Source: JAPOXR01 sp965221935
GTDB lineage: Bacteria; Pseudomonadota; Alphaproteobacteria; Rhodobacterales; Rhodobacteraceae
DNA length: 64,000 bases
Direction of reading: 5' to 3'
NCBI GenBank assembly: GCA_965221935.1
Contig: CBDCSZ010000011.1
Span: 1 to 64,000, forward strand
Below the pieces are notes generated by a model that was given only the letters and a program-made list of their open reading frames with translations, did not search any database and was not told where the DNA came from. Below, piece by piece: positions 8,349 to 17,883 of this stretch. Each line of letters begins with the position of its first letter. Position 1 is the first letter of the stretch. The translations under genes and the position numbers were made by a program.

Positions 8349-9502
8349 CGCTTGCGATCTATCTTGTCCACAAATTTCTCTACGCGCTCTTTGTGGTGGT
8401 CTCGGCATTTGCCATTCTGACGTTTCTCTTTGAGTTTGAGGCGACACTGTCCTCCTATTCCAAACACGGGGTCACGGCAGAATCCGCCGCCGGAATGGCC
8501 CTCCTGCACATGCCAGCGAGAATCCATAAGCTGGTTCCGGCGATGTTCGCTCTGGCTGCGCTCTGGACCTCGGTACGGCTGGCCGTCACCAACGAAGTCA
8601 CAGTGATCAGAGCCGCGGGCACATCCGGCGCCACCGCCTTCGCTGCGCCCATTCTGGTCGCCTTCCTGTTGGGCGGGTTCTGGGTGGCGGTGATCAATCC
8701 GCTCGGCGCCGCAATGACAAAAAAACGCCATGAATTGGTGAGCGAGCTCACCGGTTCACGCAACGAAGTGTTCCTGGAAAGCAGCGGGTTTTTCTGGTTT
8801 CGGCAGATACTTGATGGCCAGCAGACGGTTCTGCGCGCGTCAAGCACCTCACGCGGACTGGAATTCAAAGATCTGCACGTTTTCGTGTTTGACAGCACCG
8901 AGACCCCGGTCACGCGCATTTATGCCGAACACGGCAGACTTCTCGACGACTTAACCGAGGTTTCGCCGCAGTCAGTCTTTGGGTCCAGCGCTGAAGCGGA
9001 CCCGGTCCCGGGTCTCTGCGTCGAAAACTACAAGCAATGGAACGTCCGGAACGACAGAACCAACCCGGAATCGACCGCCATCCGTTCGGATGAGGCGTGT
9101 TTTGCCACCAAACTCACGGCCGAACAGATTCTGGACAGTTTCGACCCGCCCATCATGATCCCGTTCTGGAGACTCACATCGCAGATCGCGAGCCTGGACC
9201 TGTCCGGCTTTTCCACCGTGAGTCACCGCGTGTTTCTGCATATGGAATTGGCCAAACCCCTGCTGTTCGCGGCAATGGTTCTTGTCGGCGGCGGATTCAC
9301 ACTCCGGCGTTCAAGCGCAATCAATGCCGCCGCGACCATTGTGGTGTCGGTGCTTTGCACTCTCATGATAATTTATGTACAGGAATTTGCTAGGATAATG
9401 GGGGAAGCCGAGACGATTCCGGTGCTGGCGGCGGCCTGGGCGACGCCTGCCGCCGCGCTGCTTATGGCGGTTGGGATCGTCTCGTATCTGGAAGGCCGGT
9501 AG
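8345..9502 (+). CDS. lptG: LPS export ABC transporter permease LptG
   Basis: The 385-aa partner of LptF has the same plan: membrane segments near residues 10-30, 60-80 and 95-115, a periplasmic domain, then three C-terminal segments from about residue 300. It starts at ATG 8345 inside the lptF stop (ATGA), indicating coupled translation and equal stoichiometry. lptD follows directly at 9503. Confidence 0.9.
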   Translation: MTLAIYLVHKFLYALFVVVSAFAILTFLFEFEATLSSYSKHGVTAESAAGMALLHMPARIHKLVPAMFALAALWTSVRLAVTNEVTVIRAAGTSGATAFAAPILVAFLLGGFWVAVINPLGAAMTKKRHELVSELTGSRNEVFLESSGFFWFRQILDGQQTVLRASSTSRGLEFKDLHVFVFDSTETPVTRIYAEHGRLLDDLTEVSPQSVFGSSAEADPVPGLCVENYKQWNVRNDRTNPESTAIRSDEACFATKLTAEQILDSFDPPIMIPFWRLTSQIASLDLSGFSTVSHRVFLHMELAKPLLFAAMVLVGGGFTLRRSSAINAAATIVVSVLCTLMIIYVQEFARIMGEAETIPVLAAAWATPAAALLMAVGIVSYLEGR

Positions 9503-11614
9503 TTGCGTATATTCGGGTTTGCTTTCGCTTGCCTAATGGCGACTGCGCTTGGCCTGGCGGCCAAGGACCGGGCAACCATTCTCGCCGACGAAATCGTATA
9601 TGAGCGCGGCGGCAATGAATTGTCGGCCGCAGGCAATGTGGAGGTGTATTTCCAGGGCAGACTTCTGCAGACCCGTTCGCTCCAGTATCGCCAGGGAATT
9701 GTGACCGCCGTCGGCCCGATGACGCTGACCGACGGGACCGGCGCCATCATTGTCGCAGAATATGGGCGGCTTGACGACGAATTCAAAACCGGTGTGCTGC
9801 GCGGAATTGAAATCCTTCTTGATGAACGGCTGCAGTTCGCAGGCGAATCGGTCGAATTCAAAGACGAGCGCTATGTGTTGCTGCGCAACGCCACAGTCAC
9901 CGCCTGCAAAGTGTGCGAGCCCGGCGAAGCGCCTGTCTGGCACTTTCGGTCGCGCGCCATTGTGCTTGATCGCGAACAAGGTCAAATCTACATGCGGGAT
10001 GCCAAATTCGTGCTTGGCAACACGCATTTGATCACATTTCCGACCCTGCAATTTCCGGCGCCGTCAGTCAGGCGGCGGAGCGGGCTGCTGGCGCCGCGCC
10101 TCGATTATTCAAGCGGGCGCGGACTCACGGTCGGCGCGCCCTACTATCAAACCCTGGGCGATCATGCCGACATCACACTGACGCCGTTTTTCAACAGCGG
10201 CGGGCAACATTATTTCGGGCTGGAGGCACGCCGCCGGTTCCGCCGCGGCTGGGTTGATCTTGACGCGACGATTGCGCCGCCTTTTGCCGACAGCGGGTCC
10301 GTGCGCGGTCACGCGGAGCTCTATGGCGGATGGGATCTCGGAAAAGGGTTTGAACTCACCTTCAGCGCCAACAGACCCTCCGACAGCAACTATCTGGCCG
10401 ATTATGGGATATCATCGGACGCTTCGGCCGAAAGCCGCATCGCTGTCAGCCGCCGAACGCAGAACACTTATCTGCAGGGCCAATCCACCGACATTGTGAG
10501 GCTCGACGATCCGGCGACCGCCGGTCTATATCCGCACCGATTGCACGATGTGTTTTGGCGTGGCCGGACGGCCGCTTCGGGATTGGGAGGAACGCTTGGC
10601 CTCAGCCTGCGCGCACGGATGCACAACCGCCGGACGGGAACGCCTGACCGGCCTCTCGGCGTCAGTCAGCTGACGGCGGAAAGCGACTGGAAACGGCGTT
10701 GGACGACACCGAGCGGGCTTGTCTTCAGCACCGCCGCGGCAGCGACGCTGGACAGTTTCGGTGTCTCCGGCGAACAGACGCATGACTTTGATCGGCGGAC
10801 GGTGCGCATCTCCGGCGTAACTGCGTTCGGGCTGAGCTATCCGCTTATCCGAAGCGCCGAACACACCTCCGACCTGTTGGAGCCATTCGCGCAGGTGGTT
10901 TGGTCGCCGGTCCGTTCGGGGGACGAGGTTCCCATCGGAGAAAGCCGGTTTGTGGAGTTTGACACGGCCAATCTCCGTTCTTTGGACCGGTTTTCAGGCC
11001 GCGACCGCAACGAACATGGGATCAGGCTTAACGCCGGACTCAAACACACAAGGCAGGTTGCCGACAGCTACGATCTTGAGTTGATGTTCGGCAGGGTTCT
11101 CCGTCCCCGCGATTACGGGCAGTTCACAGGCCCTTCAGGTCTGTCCGGACGCAATTCCGATTTCGTCGCATCGGCCGATGTCAGTTTCAGCGGTGGAATG
11201 GGGCTCCGCCAGAGTCTGGTGATGGATGATAATTTCGACGCGTCAAAAGGTTCAACGCAGCTGTCCTACGATAACACGCTTTATGCCGTGGCCATTGGAT
11301 ACAGCCATCTGGAACAGGATGAGGCGGAGGGCATGACGGATGATGTCAATTCCTTAACAGCCGCATTTAAGGTCGGTCTGCAAGGCAACTGGTCGGCGGT
11401 CTCAGACCTCAATCTCGATCTCGACAAGAAGGCTGACAGCAAGGTCGAGTTCGGTGTGGTTTACAATCATCAATGCCTTGATTTCTCTGCCAAGCTGGAG
11501 CACACGCTGCGCACAGCGACAACTCCTGTCGCAAACAACAAATTCAGTCTGACATTCTCGCTCGGCGGCTTCTCCGACTCCGGCAGGTCACTGCCCGCCG
11601 CCTGCGTGGGCTAA
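9503..11614 (+). CDS. lptD: LPS assembly outer-membrane protein LptD
   Basis: The 703-aa protein has a signal peptide (MRIFGFAFACLMATALGLAA), a periplasmic OstA domain (about residues 25-130), and a long C-terminal beta barrel with alternating aromatic strands. The alphaproteobacterial LptD motif CKVCEPGEAPVWHFR is at about residue 135. It inserts LPS into the outer leaflet of the outer membrane. The start is TTG, directly after the lptG stop (tagTTG), with no room for another start, so low translation relative to lptFG is plausible. SurA, its likely chaperone, is next. Confidence 0.92.
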   Translation: MRIFGFAFACLMATALGLAAKDRATILADEIVYERGGNELSAAGNVEVYFQGRLLQTRSLQYRQGIVTAVGPMTLTDGTGAIIVAEYGRLDDEFKTGVLRGIEILLDERLQFAGESVEFKDERYVLLRNATVTACKVCEPGEAPVWHFRSRAIVLDREQGQIYMRDAKFVLGNTHLITFPTLQFPAPSVRRRSGLLAPRLDYSSGRGLTVGAPYYQTLGDHADITLTPFFNSGGQHYFGLEARRRFRRGWVDLDATIAPPFADSGSVRGHAELYGGWDLGKGFELTFSANRPSDSNYLADYGISSDASAESRIAVSRRTQNTYLQGQSTDIVRLDDPATAGLYPHRLHDVFWRGRTAASGLGGTLGLSLRARMHNRRTGTPDRPLGVSQLTAESDWKRRWTTPSGLVFSTAAAATLDSFGVSGEQTHDFDRRTVRISGVTAFGLSYPLIRSAEHTSDLLEPFAQVVWSPVRSGDEVPIGESRFVEFDTANLRSLDRFSGRDRNEHGIRLNAGLKHTRQVADSYDLELMFGRVLRPRDYGQFTGPSGLSGRNSDFVASADVSFSGGMGLRQSLVMDDNFDASKGSTQLSYDNTLYAVAIGYSHLEQDEAEGMTDDVNSLTAAFKVGLQGNWSAVSDLNLDLDKKADSKVEFGVVYNHQCLDFSAKLEHTLRTATTPVANNKFSLTFSLGGFSDSGRSLPAACVG

Positions 11615-11632
11615 CGCGAATTGGGACGATTC

Positions 11633-12841
11633 ATGATGCAGCGCCTGTTTCTGGTTTGCGCCCTCCTTTGCGCGTGGGCCAGTGAGGGGTTGGCCCAGGG
11701 AAACCCTTTCAAGACCGCAATTTCGGTGAACGGGATCAGCATCAGCAATTACGAGGTCGATCAGCGCCAGCGATTGCTGCGGTCGATCCAGACGCGCGGC
11801 GATCTCCGCCTGCAGGCTGAGGACGCGCTGATTTTGGAGCGGCTCTATTTACAGGAGGCGGAACGGGCGGGGATCGCTGTCAGCGACGAAGAAATCGCTG
11901 ACGGCATGGATGAGTTTGCCGGCAGGACCAGTTTGGAGACAGACGCGTTTCTTGCGGAAATCGCAAAGTTCGGCGTCGCCCGCGATTCATTTGAGGCTTT
12001 CATCCATGCCGGTGTCGCTTGGCGCAAACTGGTAAATCAGCGTTTCGGACCAAATGTCGGCACGCTGAGCCAAGAAGATTTGGACCAAACGCTCGCATTC
12101 CAGCCACAGCCCGTGTCAGAATCGGTTCGTCTGTCTGAAATCGCGCTGCCGATCCGTTCCGGCGCAACCGCGCGCAGTCGCGAGATTGCCGGTCAGATAC
12201 ACCGCACAGTGAAATCCGCGAGCGAATTCACCGAGGTGGCGCGGTCGCTTTCGATTGCCGGCAGCCGCGATAAAGGCGGCGATATCAGCTGGATCAACCC
12301 CGCCCTCCTGCCTACCTCGGTCAGATCGGCGGTCGTTGACGCACCGGTTGGAACAGTCACCCGGCCTGTGGACACACCCAACGCCATCTTTGTGTTTTTT
12401 AAGCATGAGGTCCGCAAAATCGGCGGCGGATTGGTGCCGGCAACGACCGATTACGCGGTTTTCCGAGTGGCCGGTGACAATGGCCAGACCGCGAGGCAGC
12501 GTGCCCACATTCTCATGGCGCGCACTGATGACTGCGAAGATTTGTATTCGGCGTCCCGTTCATCGCCGCGGGGAACTTTCGTGAGGCGGGAATTGCCGCC
12601 GGATGCGGAAGCGAACCGTCACAGCATGGAGCTGGCGCGGCTGGACAAAGGTGAATTCGCGATCATTCCGGTTCCGGGGGCGGATGTTGTGGAGCTGTTG
12701 ATGCTGTGCGGCAGGATCATCCTGCTGCAGGACGATCAGCGGCAGACCGCGCTCGATCAGCTGCGCAATGAAAAACTCCAGGACTACGCAAGCGTCCTGA
12801 TCGCGAATCTGCGGGCGTCCGCCACAATCAAACGGCATTGA
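11633..12841 (+). CDS. surA: Periplasmic peptidyl-prolyl isomerase/chaperone SurA
   Basis: About 402 aa with a signal peptide (MMQRLFLVCALLCAWASEGLAQ), a SurA N-terminal helical domain (ISVNGISISNYEVDQRQRLL, a typical opening) and one recognisable parvulin-like domain (about residues 160-265, GGDISWINPALLP). It escorts outer-membrane proteins such as LptD through the periplasm. ATG 11633 is preferred over the upstream in-frame TTG (11621), because GGGA is 6 bp before it and it begins the signal peptide. It ends at a TGATG junction with pdxA (1-bp overlap). Confidence 0.9.
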   Translation: MMQRLFLVCALLCAWASEGLAQGNPFKTAISVNGISISNYEVDQRQRLLRSIQTRGDLRLQAEDALILERLYLQEAERAGIAVSDEEIADGMDEFAGRTSLETDAFLAEIAKFGVARDSFEAFIHAGVAWRKLVNQRFGPNVGTLSQEDLDQTLAFQPQPVSESVRLSEIALPIRSGATARSREIAGQIHRTVKSASEFTEVARSLSIAGSRDKGGDISWINPALLPTSVRSAVVDAPVGTVTRPVDTPNAIFVFFKHEVRKIGGGLVPATTDYAVFRVAGDNGQTARQRAHILMARTDDCEDLYSASRSSPRGTFVRRELPPDAEANRHSMELARLDKGEFAIIPVPGADVVELLMLCGRIILLQDDQRQTALDQLRNEKLQDYASVLIANLRASATIKRH

Positions 12842-13827
12842 TGAACCGTCCCATCGCCCTGACAACGGGAGAACCGGCGGGCATCGGATCCGAGATCGCC
12901 ATAAAGGCGTGGAAGGAACTGCGCTCTGAACTCAGTTTCTTTCTGATTGCCGACCGGCGGCAGCTGGCATCCGCCGGCCCCGCCGTTCCCATCTGCGAAA
13001 TCACCGATCCGGCACAGGCGGCGGGCGCGATGCCGTGTGGCCTTCCGGTCCTGCAGCGTGACTTCCCGAAAATCGTCCGGCCCGGACATCCGGCGCTGGA
13101 GAATGCCGCGGCGGTGATCGATGCCATCGAGCTCGCGGTGCGCTGGGCTCTCACCGGCGAGGTGGCAGCGGTCTGCACCAATCCCGTGAACAAACAGACG
13201 CTTAGGCAAGGATCCGGATTTCCGTTCCCGGGCCAGACAGAGTTGCTGGCGCATTTGTGCGGCGCCGGCGGCGCTGTCATGATGCTGGCCTCGCCTGTTT
13301 TGCGCGCGGTTCCGCTGACAACCCATGTTGCGCTCGCCGCGGTCGCAGAACTGTTGACCAGCGATCTGATCGTCAGGACCGCGAAAACGGTCGATGCCGC
13401 GCTCAAACATGATTTTGCCATCCCTTCGCCGCGCATTTCCGTTGCCGGTCTCAATCCTCACGCCGGTGAAGGCGGCAATTTCGGACGCGAGGAACAGACC
13501 ATATTGCGACCGGCGCTGGAGCAGCTGCTGCAGGACGGTTTGAGCGTTTCGGGACCGCATCCGGCCGACAGCATGTTCTGCGCTGAGATGCTCAACAGCT
13601 ACGACGCCGCCCTGTGCATGTATCACGACCAGGCGCTGATCCCTGTGAAAACCCTGGACTTCTATGGCACCGTGAACATGACTTTGGGATTGCCGATTGT
13701 CCGCACATCGCCCGATCACGGCACCGCATTCGACATCGCCGGAAAAGGGAGAGCGCGCCCCGACAGTTTGATCTCGGCGCTGCGGCTTGCAGCCAGCGCG
13801 GCCCGCAACAGACACGGTCCGGCGTGA
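12841..13827 (+). CDS. pdxA: 4-hydroxythreonine-4-phosphate dehydrogenase
   Basis: The 328-aa NAD-dependent enzyme oxidises 4-phosphohydroxy-L-threonine in pyridoxal 5'-phosphate synthesis. Visible motifs are TTGEPAGIGSEI at the N-terminus, the metal-binding His in TTHVAL (about residue 161), GLNPHAGEGG (about residue 204) and CMYHDQALIP (about residue 259). It sits between surA and rsmA, as in enterobacteria and many alphaproteobacteria. It overlaps rsmA by 4 bp (GTGA). Confidence 0.95.
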   Translation: MNRPIALTTGEPAGIGSEIAIKAWKELRSELSFFLIADRRQLASAGPAVPICEITDPAQAAGAMPCGLPVLQRDFPKIVRPGHPALENAAAVIDAIELAVRWALTGEVAAVCTNPVNKQTLRQGSGFPFPGQTELLAHLCGAGGAVMMLASPVLRAVPLTTHVALAAVAELLTSDLIVRTAKTVDAALKHDFAIPSPRISVAGLNPHAGEGGNFGREEQTILRPALEQLLQDGLSVSGPHPADSMFCAEMLNSYDAALCMYHDQALIPVKTLDFYGTVNMTLGLPIVRTSPDHGTAFDIAGKGRARPDSLISALRLAASAARNRHGPA

Positions 13828-14666
13828 CCGATCTCTCGCAGCTGCCGCCGCTGCGCGAGGTGATAGCGCGTCACAGGCTTTCCGCCAAAAAGTCCCTCGG
13901 CCAGAATTTCATTCTGGATGCAAACATCACAGACAAGATCGCAAGGGCCGCCAGCCCCCTGGAAGGTCATGATGTCTTGGAAATCGGGCCCGGTCCCGGA
14001 GGTTTGACGCGGAGTCTGATTGCAGCCGGCGCCCGCCGGGTCGTGGCGGTGGAAAAGGATGAACGGTTTATGCCGCCGCTGTCAGATTTGTCCGCATGTG
14101 CGCAGAATCTCGAAATTGTGCACGCCGACGCATTCGAGATTGACTTCCGTTCCCTTCTCGGCAGGCCGGCAAAGGTCGTGGCCAATCTTCCATTCAATGC
14201 CGCAACGGCTCTTTTGGCAGGCTGGCTTGAGTCGCCGCAATGGCCGCCGTTCTGGGCAAGTCTCACATTGATGTTTCAGCGGGAAACCGCGGAACGGATC
14301 GTGGCCCGTCCCGGCTCGAAGGATTATGGGCGCCTCTCGGTGTTGGCACAATGGCGTTCAAGAGCGCGGATGCTGCACAGGATTCCGGCTTCCGCATTTG
14401 TGCCGCGGCCAAAAGTCGATGCGGCGGTCGTCATGATCGATCGGGCATGGGCGCCGGCTGACGGTCCCGACCTTGCGGCGCTGAATCTGATAACCAAAGC
14501 CGCATTCGGCCAACGGCGAAAAATGCTGAGGACGAGTCTGAAGGGCCTTGGTCCAAACATCAGTCAGGCACTGGCGGCCGCCGGCATACACGACACCGCG
14601 CGTCCTGAGGCGGTGTCAGTGTCCCAGTTCCGCACCCTTGCCATGCATACGGACAGCTTGGGCTGA
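13824..14666 (+). CDS. rsmA: 16S rRNA (adenine1518/1519-N6) dimethyltransferase
   Basis: The 280-aa KsgA-type enzyme dimethylates two adjacent adenines near the 3' end of 16S rRNA. Visible are SLGQNF (about residue 24), the SAM-binding LEIGPGPGGLT (about residues 46-56), EKD at the end of strand 2, and the catalytic NLPFN (about residues 107-111). The usual sequence of that last motif is NLPYN; Phe for Tyr also occurs in the family. GTG 13824 overlaps the pdxA stop. It is the last gene of the envelope run. Confidence 0.95.
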   Translation: MTDLSQLPPLREVIARHRLSAKKSLGQNFILDANITDKIARAASPLEGHDVLEIGPGPGGLTRSLIAAGARRVVAVEKDERFMPPLSDLSACAQNLEIVHADAFEIDFRSLLGRPAKVVANLPFNAATALLAGWLESPQWPPFWASLTLMFQRETAERIVARPGSKDYGRLSVLAQWRSRARMLHRIPASAFVPRPKVDAAVVMIDRAWAPADGPDLAALNLITKAAFGQRRKMLRTSLKGLGPNISQALAAAGIHDTARPEAVSVSQFRTLAMHTDSLG

Positions 14667-14779
14667 GGCGCCGCACAGGAATCTTTCCGCACATTCGCCC
14701 AAAGATTCAGTTGTTGGGTTTGACCCTCGTCCTTCAGCTTCAGCGCTGTCTCAGCCCGCCTCAGGCCGGCTGTTGAAAA

Positions 14780-15090
14780 AGATCCTGCTTGGAAAAGAAG
14801 AGAGAAGGAGCTTCCCGGACTGTTCCGGTTTCCAGGAAATCCGACGTCAGCCCAGACCAGGAAAACCAGCGCGCTTCAAAGCGGCATATTGAGAGAAACA
14901 ACAGCAGATCGGCAACGGTCAGCGCGGCCCGCTGCCTCGTGGTGTCCCGACCGCCCGTGTCGATCACCGCGAGGTCGTGCTTCGAAGCCAGGCGGCGGAC
15001 CTCGGTCCGGATCGCCGGGCCGGCGGGGAGGACCGCATGTGCCTGCCCGCCGGAAAAAAACGGCGTTTTGCGGCCCGGAACGGCGGCCCT
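14780..15090 (-). pseudogene. Remnant of a ParA-type ATPase gene
   Basis: On the minus strand a short reading contains EVRRLASKHDLAVIDTGG followed by RDTTRQRAALTVADLLL. This is the Walker B/switch region of ParA-family ATPases, normally preceded by a Walker A loop about 80 residues earlier and followed by a VP-rich strand. Both are missing: upstream there is only proline/arginine-rich text, and after ADLLL the frame degrades. I therefore treat it as a decayed fragment rather than a 123-aa gene. ParA/MinD relatives of this kind are often carried by plasmids and genomic islands. The rest of 14667-15128 holds nothing I recognise. Confidence 0.55.
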
Positions 15091-15128
15091 CGGCCCTGAG
15101 GTGCGAGAAATGCGGGCGCGGTGCGCGC

Positions 15129-15527
15129 TCAAACCGCGGCGGGACGGGCGGCTTTGTGTTTGTCGACCGGGTGATATGGGTCCTGGTCGGTGACCTCGAC
15201 CACCTTAATCGCATCAATCTGGCCGTCAGAAACCGGTTTCTGCGCAGCGCATGCCGGTACTTCAGGCGGGCTGTCCGTCTGCGCCGCCCGCACCTGCCGC
15301 AGCATGCGGATATAGTGTTCCGCGTGCTGGGCGTAGTTTTCCGACATGACACGGTCGCCGGTCAAATGCGAGTCTCTTGATAGAGCCTGATATTTTTCGA
15401 TGATCTGCTGTGGATTTCCGCGGACCTTTCCGTCGGGACCGGAACTCTCGAAAACCCTGTTGACGACATTGCCGTTTTGTCTGCGATTGCCCTTGTTGCG
15501 AGAGCGGGGTTTGTTTGTTTGTCGCAT
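15129..15527 (-). CDS. DUF4167 domain protein
   Basis: The 132-aa protein has a basic N-terminus (MRQTNKPRSRNKGNRRQ) and the DUF4167 core RGNPQQIIEKYQALSRDS ... NYAQHAEHYIRMLRQ (about residues 37-75), followed by an unstructured tail. The domain is essentially confined to Alphaproteobacteria and usually lies beside prmC/prfA, as here. The basic tail and TPR-like helical motif suggest RNA or ribosome contact, but function is unknown. Homologues often have longer charged tails, so this is a short member. Confidence 0.85.
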   Translation of the reverse strand: MRQTNKPRSRNKGNRRQNGNVVNRVFESSGPDGKVRGNPQQIIEKYQALSRDSHLTGDRVMSENYAQHAEHYIRMLRQVRAAQTDSPPEVPACAAQKPVSDGQIDAIKVVEVTDQDPYHPVDKHKAARPAAV

Positions 15528-15884
15528 GCTCTTTATCTATTGCCAGTGCACTCTGGAGGGTGTGCGATTGAACATTTCGGCCAACCGCACAGCAATGAGG
15601 CCGGGTTTTCAGTTCAATGGAAACTTGTGCTGCCTCCCGCAGCTCTGATCGGTTTTGTCTGAAAACATACGGTCCGCTTAGATGCGGAGAAGAGGCCCCT
15701 GCCCGATGTCAGAGATTCGGCCATTACTCCTGCCGTTACGGTTAAATTGTCCGGCCCGGAATCAGTATATGCAGCCATAACGAATCTATTGACTTGTGGC
15801 ATCGTTGCCACTTTGCGCGGCTTCTCCGGCGCAGGGAAAGGGCTGGATGGGACCGGCTCGGGCAAACCGCCGCCGGACGCCGGC
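15528..15884. other. 357-bp gene-free stretch between prmC and the DUF4167 gene
   Basis: No gene is supported here. A small hairpin GTGGC-N6-GCCAC lies near 15795 just beyond the prmC stop and could slow transcription. The promoter of the DUF4167 gene should lie close to 15530-15600, but I cannot place it. Confidence 0.4.
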
Positions 15885-16724
15885 TCACACCGGGCCCAGC
15901 CGAAACACAATTGCACGCTGCCGGTTATCGAGATCGGTGAGAGTCTTTTCACACACAAAACCATTTCTCTCGAAAATCGCCGTGACCGCATCCCGCTGCG
16001 CACTGCCAATTTCAACAATCATCCTGCCGTCGCCGTCCAGATTCCTGGCAACATCCGGCGCAATCCTGCGATAGGCGCAAAGTCCGTCCCCAAACAGGGT
16101 CAATGCCTGCGCCGGTTCCCATTCCCTGATTTCTGGATCCAGTCCAAGATATTCGTCGGCGGAGACGTACGGCGGATTGGCCATCACCACATCGAATGCG
16201 CCGCTCACATTCTTCGACCAGTCGCTGAGCGCCAACCGCGCGCGTCCGTCCAGTCCGAGCCGCTTCGCATTCAGCGCGGCGACGTCCAGCGCCGGCGGGC
16301 TGATGTCTACGCCAACACCGACTGCGTGTGGGCACTTCCGCAGAACAGAAAGCAGCAGACAGCCGCTGCCCGTGCCGAGATCCAAGACCCGCCGGGGGTT
16401 GCGTTCAATTGCCGCGATGACGAGGGTTTCCGATTCCGGTCTCGGATCAAGCACCGCAGAATTGACCGCAAACGCGCTTTCAAAAAACCGCCGGTGACCG
16501 ACGATCTGAGACACCGGCTGCCGCCGCGCGCGCCTCTCGATGCAGGTTTCGAACAGCGCGGCAGCCTCGTTGTTCAGCTCATCCGCCGCCGAAAGCGGCG
16601 AACCGCGGCGCGATTTGGCGGCAAATGCAAGCAGCCGCCAGACATCTGTCTCGGGCGAAGCCACCCCGGCTGCGCGCAATTCGGCAGCGGCGTGCGACGC
16701 GGCGGTGTGTATGCTCTGCGTCAT
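15885..16724 (-). CDS. prmC: Release factor glutamine methyltransferase
   Basis: The 279-aa SAM-dependent enzyme methylates the Gln of the GGQ motif in RF1/RF2. It has an N-terminal helical domain, the SAM loop VLDLGTGSGCLLL (about residues 114-126) and the catalytic NPPY (MANPPYVSADEY, about residue 182). It overlaps prfA (its substrate) by 4 bp, a functional pairing conserved across bacteria. Confidence 0.95.
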   Translation of the reverse strand: MTQSIHTAASHAAAELRAAGVASPETDVWRLLAFAAKSRRGSPLSAADELNNEAAALFETCIERRARRQPVSQIVGHRRFFESAFAVNSAVLDPRPESETLVIAAIERNPRRVLDLGTGSGCLLLSVLRKCPHAVGVGVDISPPALDVAALNAKRLGLDGRARLALSDWSKNVSGAFDVVMANPPYVSADEYLGLDPEIREWEPAQALTLFGDGLCAYRRIAPDVARNLDGDGRMIVEIGSAQRDAVTAIFERNGFVCEKTLTDLDNRQRAIVFRLGPV

Positions 16725-17773
16725 GTCCCGGCCGCTGCCAGGCGATTGGCCTGGTCAGCCGCGATCAGGGCATCGATCATTTCGTCCAAATCGCCCTCAA
16801 GGAATTTGTCGAGCTTGTGGAGCGTCAAATTGATCCGATGGTCCGTGACCCGTCCCTGTGGAAAATTGTATGTTCTTATCCGTTCCGAACGGTCGCCGCT
16901 GCCCACCTGCGCTTTGCGGTCCGCGGCCCGTTCGGACTCTGCCTGTTTGCGCTCCAGCTCGTACAGCCGGGCCCTGAGCACCTTCATAGCCGTCGCCCTG
17001 TTTTGGTGCTGCGACTTGTCCGAAGCCATGACAGTTATGCCGGTCGGCAAATGCGTGATCCGAACCGCCGAATCGGTTGTGTTGACATGCTGGCCGCCTG
17101 CCCCGCTAGCGCGCATGGTGTCGATGCGGATATCACCCTGCTCCACATTCACCTCGACCTCGTTCGCTTCCGGAAGCACAGCGACGGTCGCCGCAGAGGT
17201 GTGAATGCGGCCTGCGGCCTCAGTTGTCGGAACCCGCTGAACCCTGTGAACTCCGGATTCAAAACGAAGACGGGCAAACACGCCGGAGCCGCGAACCTCT
17301 GCCGAGATCTCGCGGTAGCCGCCATGCGCAGAAGGGCTTTCGCTGAGCGGCGTCAAAGTCCAGCCCTTTGCTTCTGCATAGCGTCCGTAAAGCCTGAACA
17401 AATCGCTGGCGAACAGCGCCGCTTCCTCGCCGCCCGTGCCGGCGCGGATCTCGACAATGGCGGAGCGGTCATCGTGAATGTCCTTGGGGACGAGCGCAGC
17501 CAGCAGCAGCTGCTCCGTTTGTTCCAACTCCGCTCTCAGCTCCGGCAGCTCTTCCGCCGCCAGCTGGCTGAGTTCGGGATCGTCCTGCATCGACTCGGCG
17601 GCTTCGATATCCGATTGGATCCGGCGAAACTTCTCGATCCGATCCACGATGTCGTGCAGTTCGCTGTATTCGCGGGCAAGCGCGGCCACCTCGGCGCCGC
17701 TCGCCGTCATCAGCTGCGACCCGAGTTCGGCGTGCCGGCTGACAATCTTTTCCAGTTTTTCTAATGGGACCAT
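16721..17773 (-). CDS. prfA: Peptide chain release factor 1
   Basis: The 350-aa class I release factor has a helical N-terminal domain and the peptidyl hydrolysis motif GAGGQHVNTTDSAVR (about residue 226; the Gln is the PrmC target). The expected PxT stop-codon tripeptide appears as PTTEA (PTT, about residue 181). It recognises UAA and UAG. Start ATG 17773. It is divergent from the small exported protein at 17884. Confidence 0.95.
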   Translation of the reverse strand: MVPLEKLEKIVSRHAELGSQLMTASGAEVAALAREYSELHDIVDRIEKFRRIQSDIEAAESMQDDPELSQLAAEELPELRAELEQTEQLLLAALVPKDIHDDRSAIVEIRAGTGGEEAALFASDLFRLYGRYAEAKGWTLTPLSESPSAHGGYREISAEVRGSGVFARLRFESGVHRVQRVPTTEAAGRIHTSAATVAVLPEANEVEVNVEQGDIRIDTMRASGAGGQHVNTTDSAVRITHLPTGITVMASDKSQHQNRATAMKVLRARLYELERKQAESERAADRKAQVGSGDRSERIRTYNFPQGRVTDHRINLTLHKLDKFLEGDLDEMIDALIAADQANRLAAAGT

Positions 17774-17883
17774 AATTGTGTTCTTTCAGAACCCGTCAAG
17801 CGGGCCGTTCCGCTGCCGTACCTGTCTGGCTTTCACACTTCACCCGCTTGGAAATCGGCGGACCGAATGATATAAGGTCTGGC

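Noticed and set aside
13614..13823. Upstream extension of rsmA into pdxA
   Set aside because: This part is a shadow of pdxA. The GTG at 13824 overlapping the pdxA stop gives the known KsgA start.
14876..15352. 158-aa minus-strand ORF over the ParA remnant and the DUF4167 gene
   Set aside because: Arg-rich composition typical of a shadow frame; it overlaps the DUF4167 gene in another frame.
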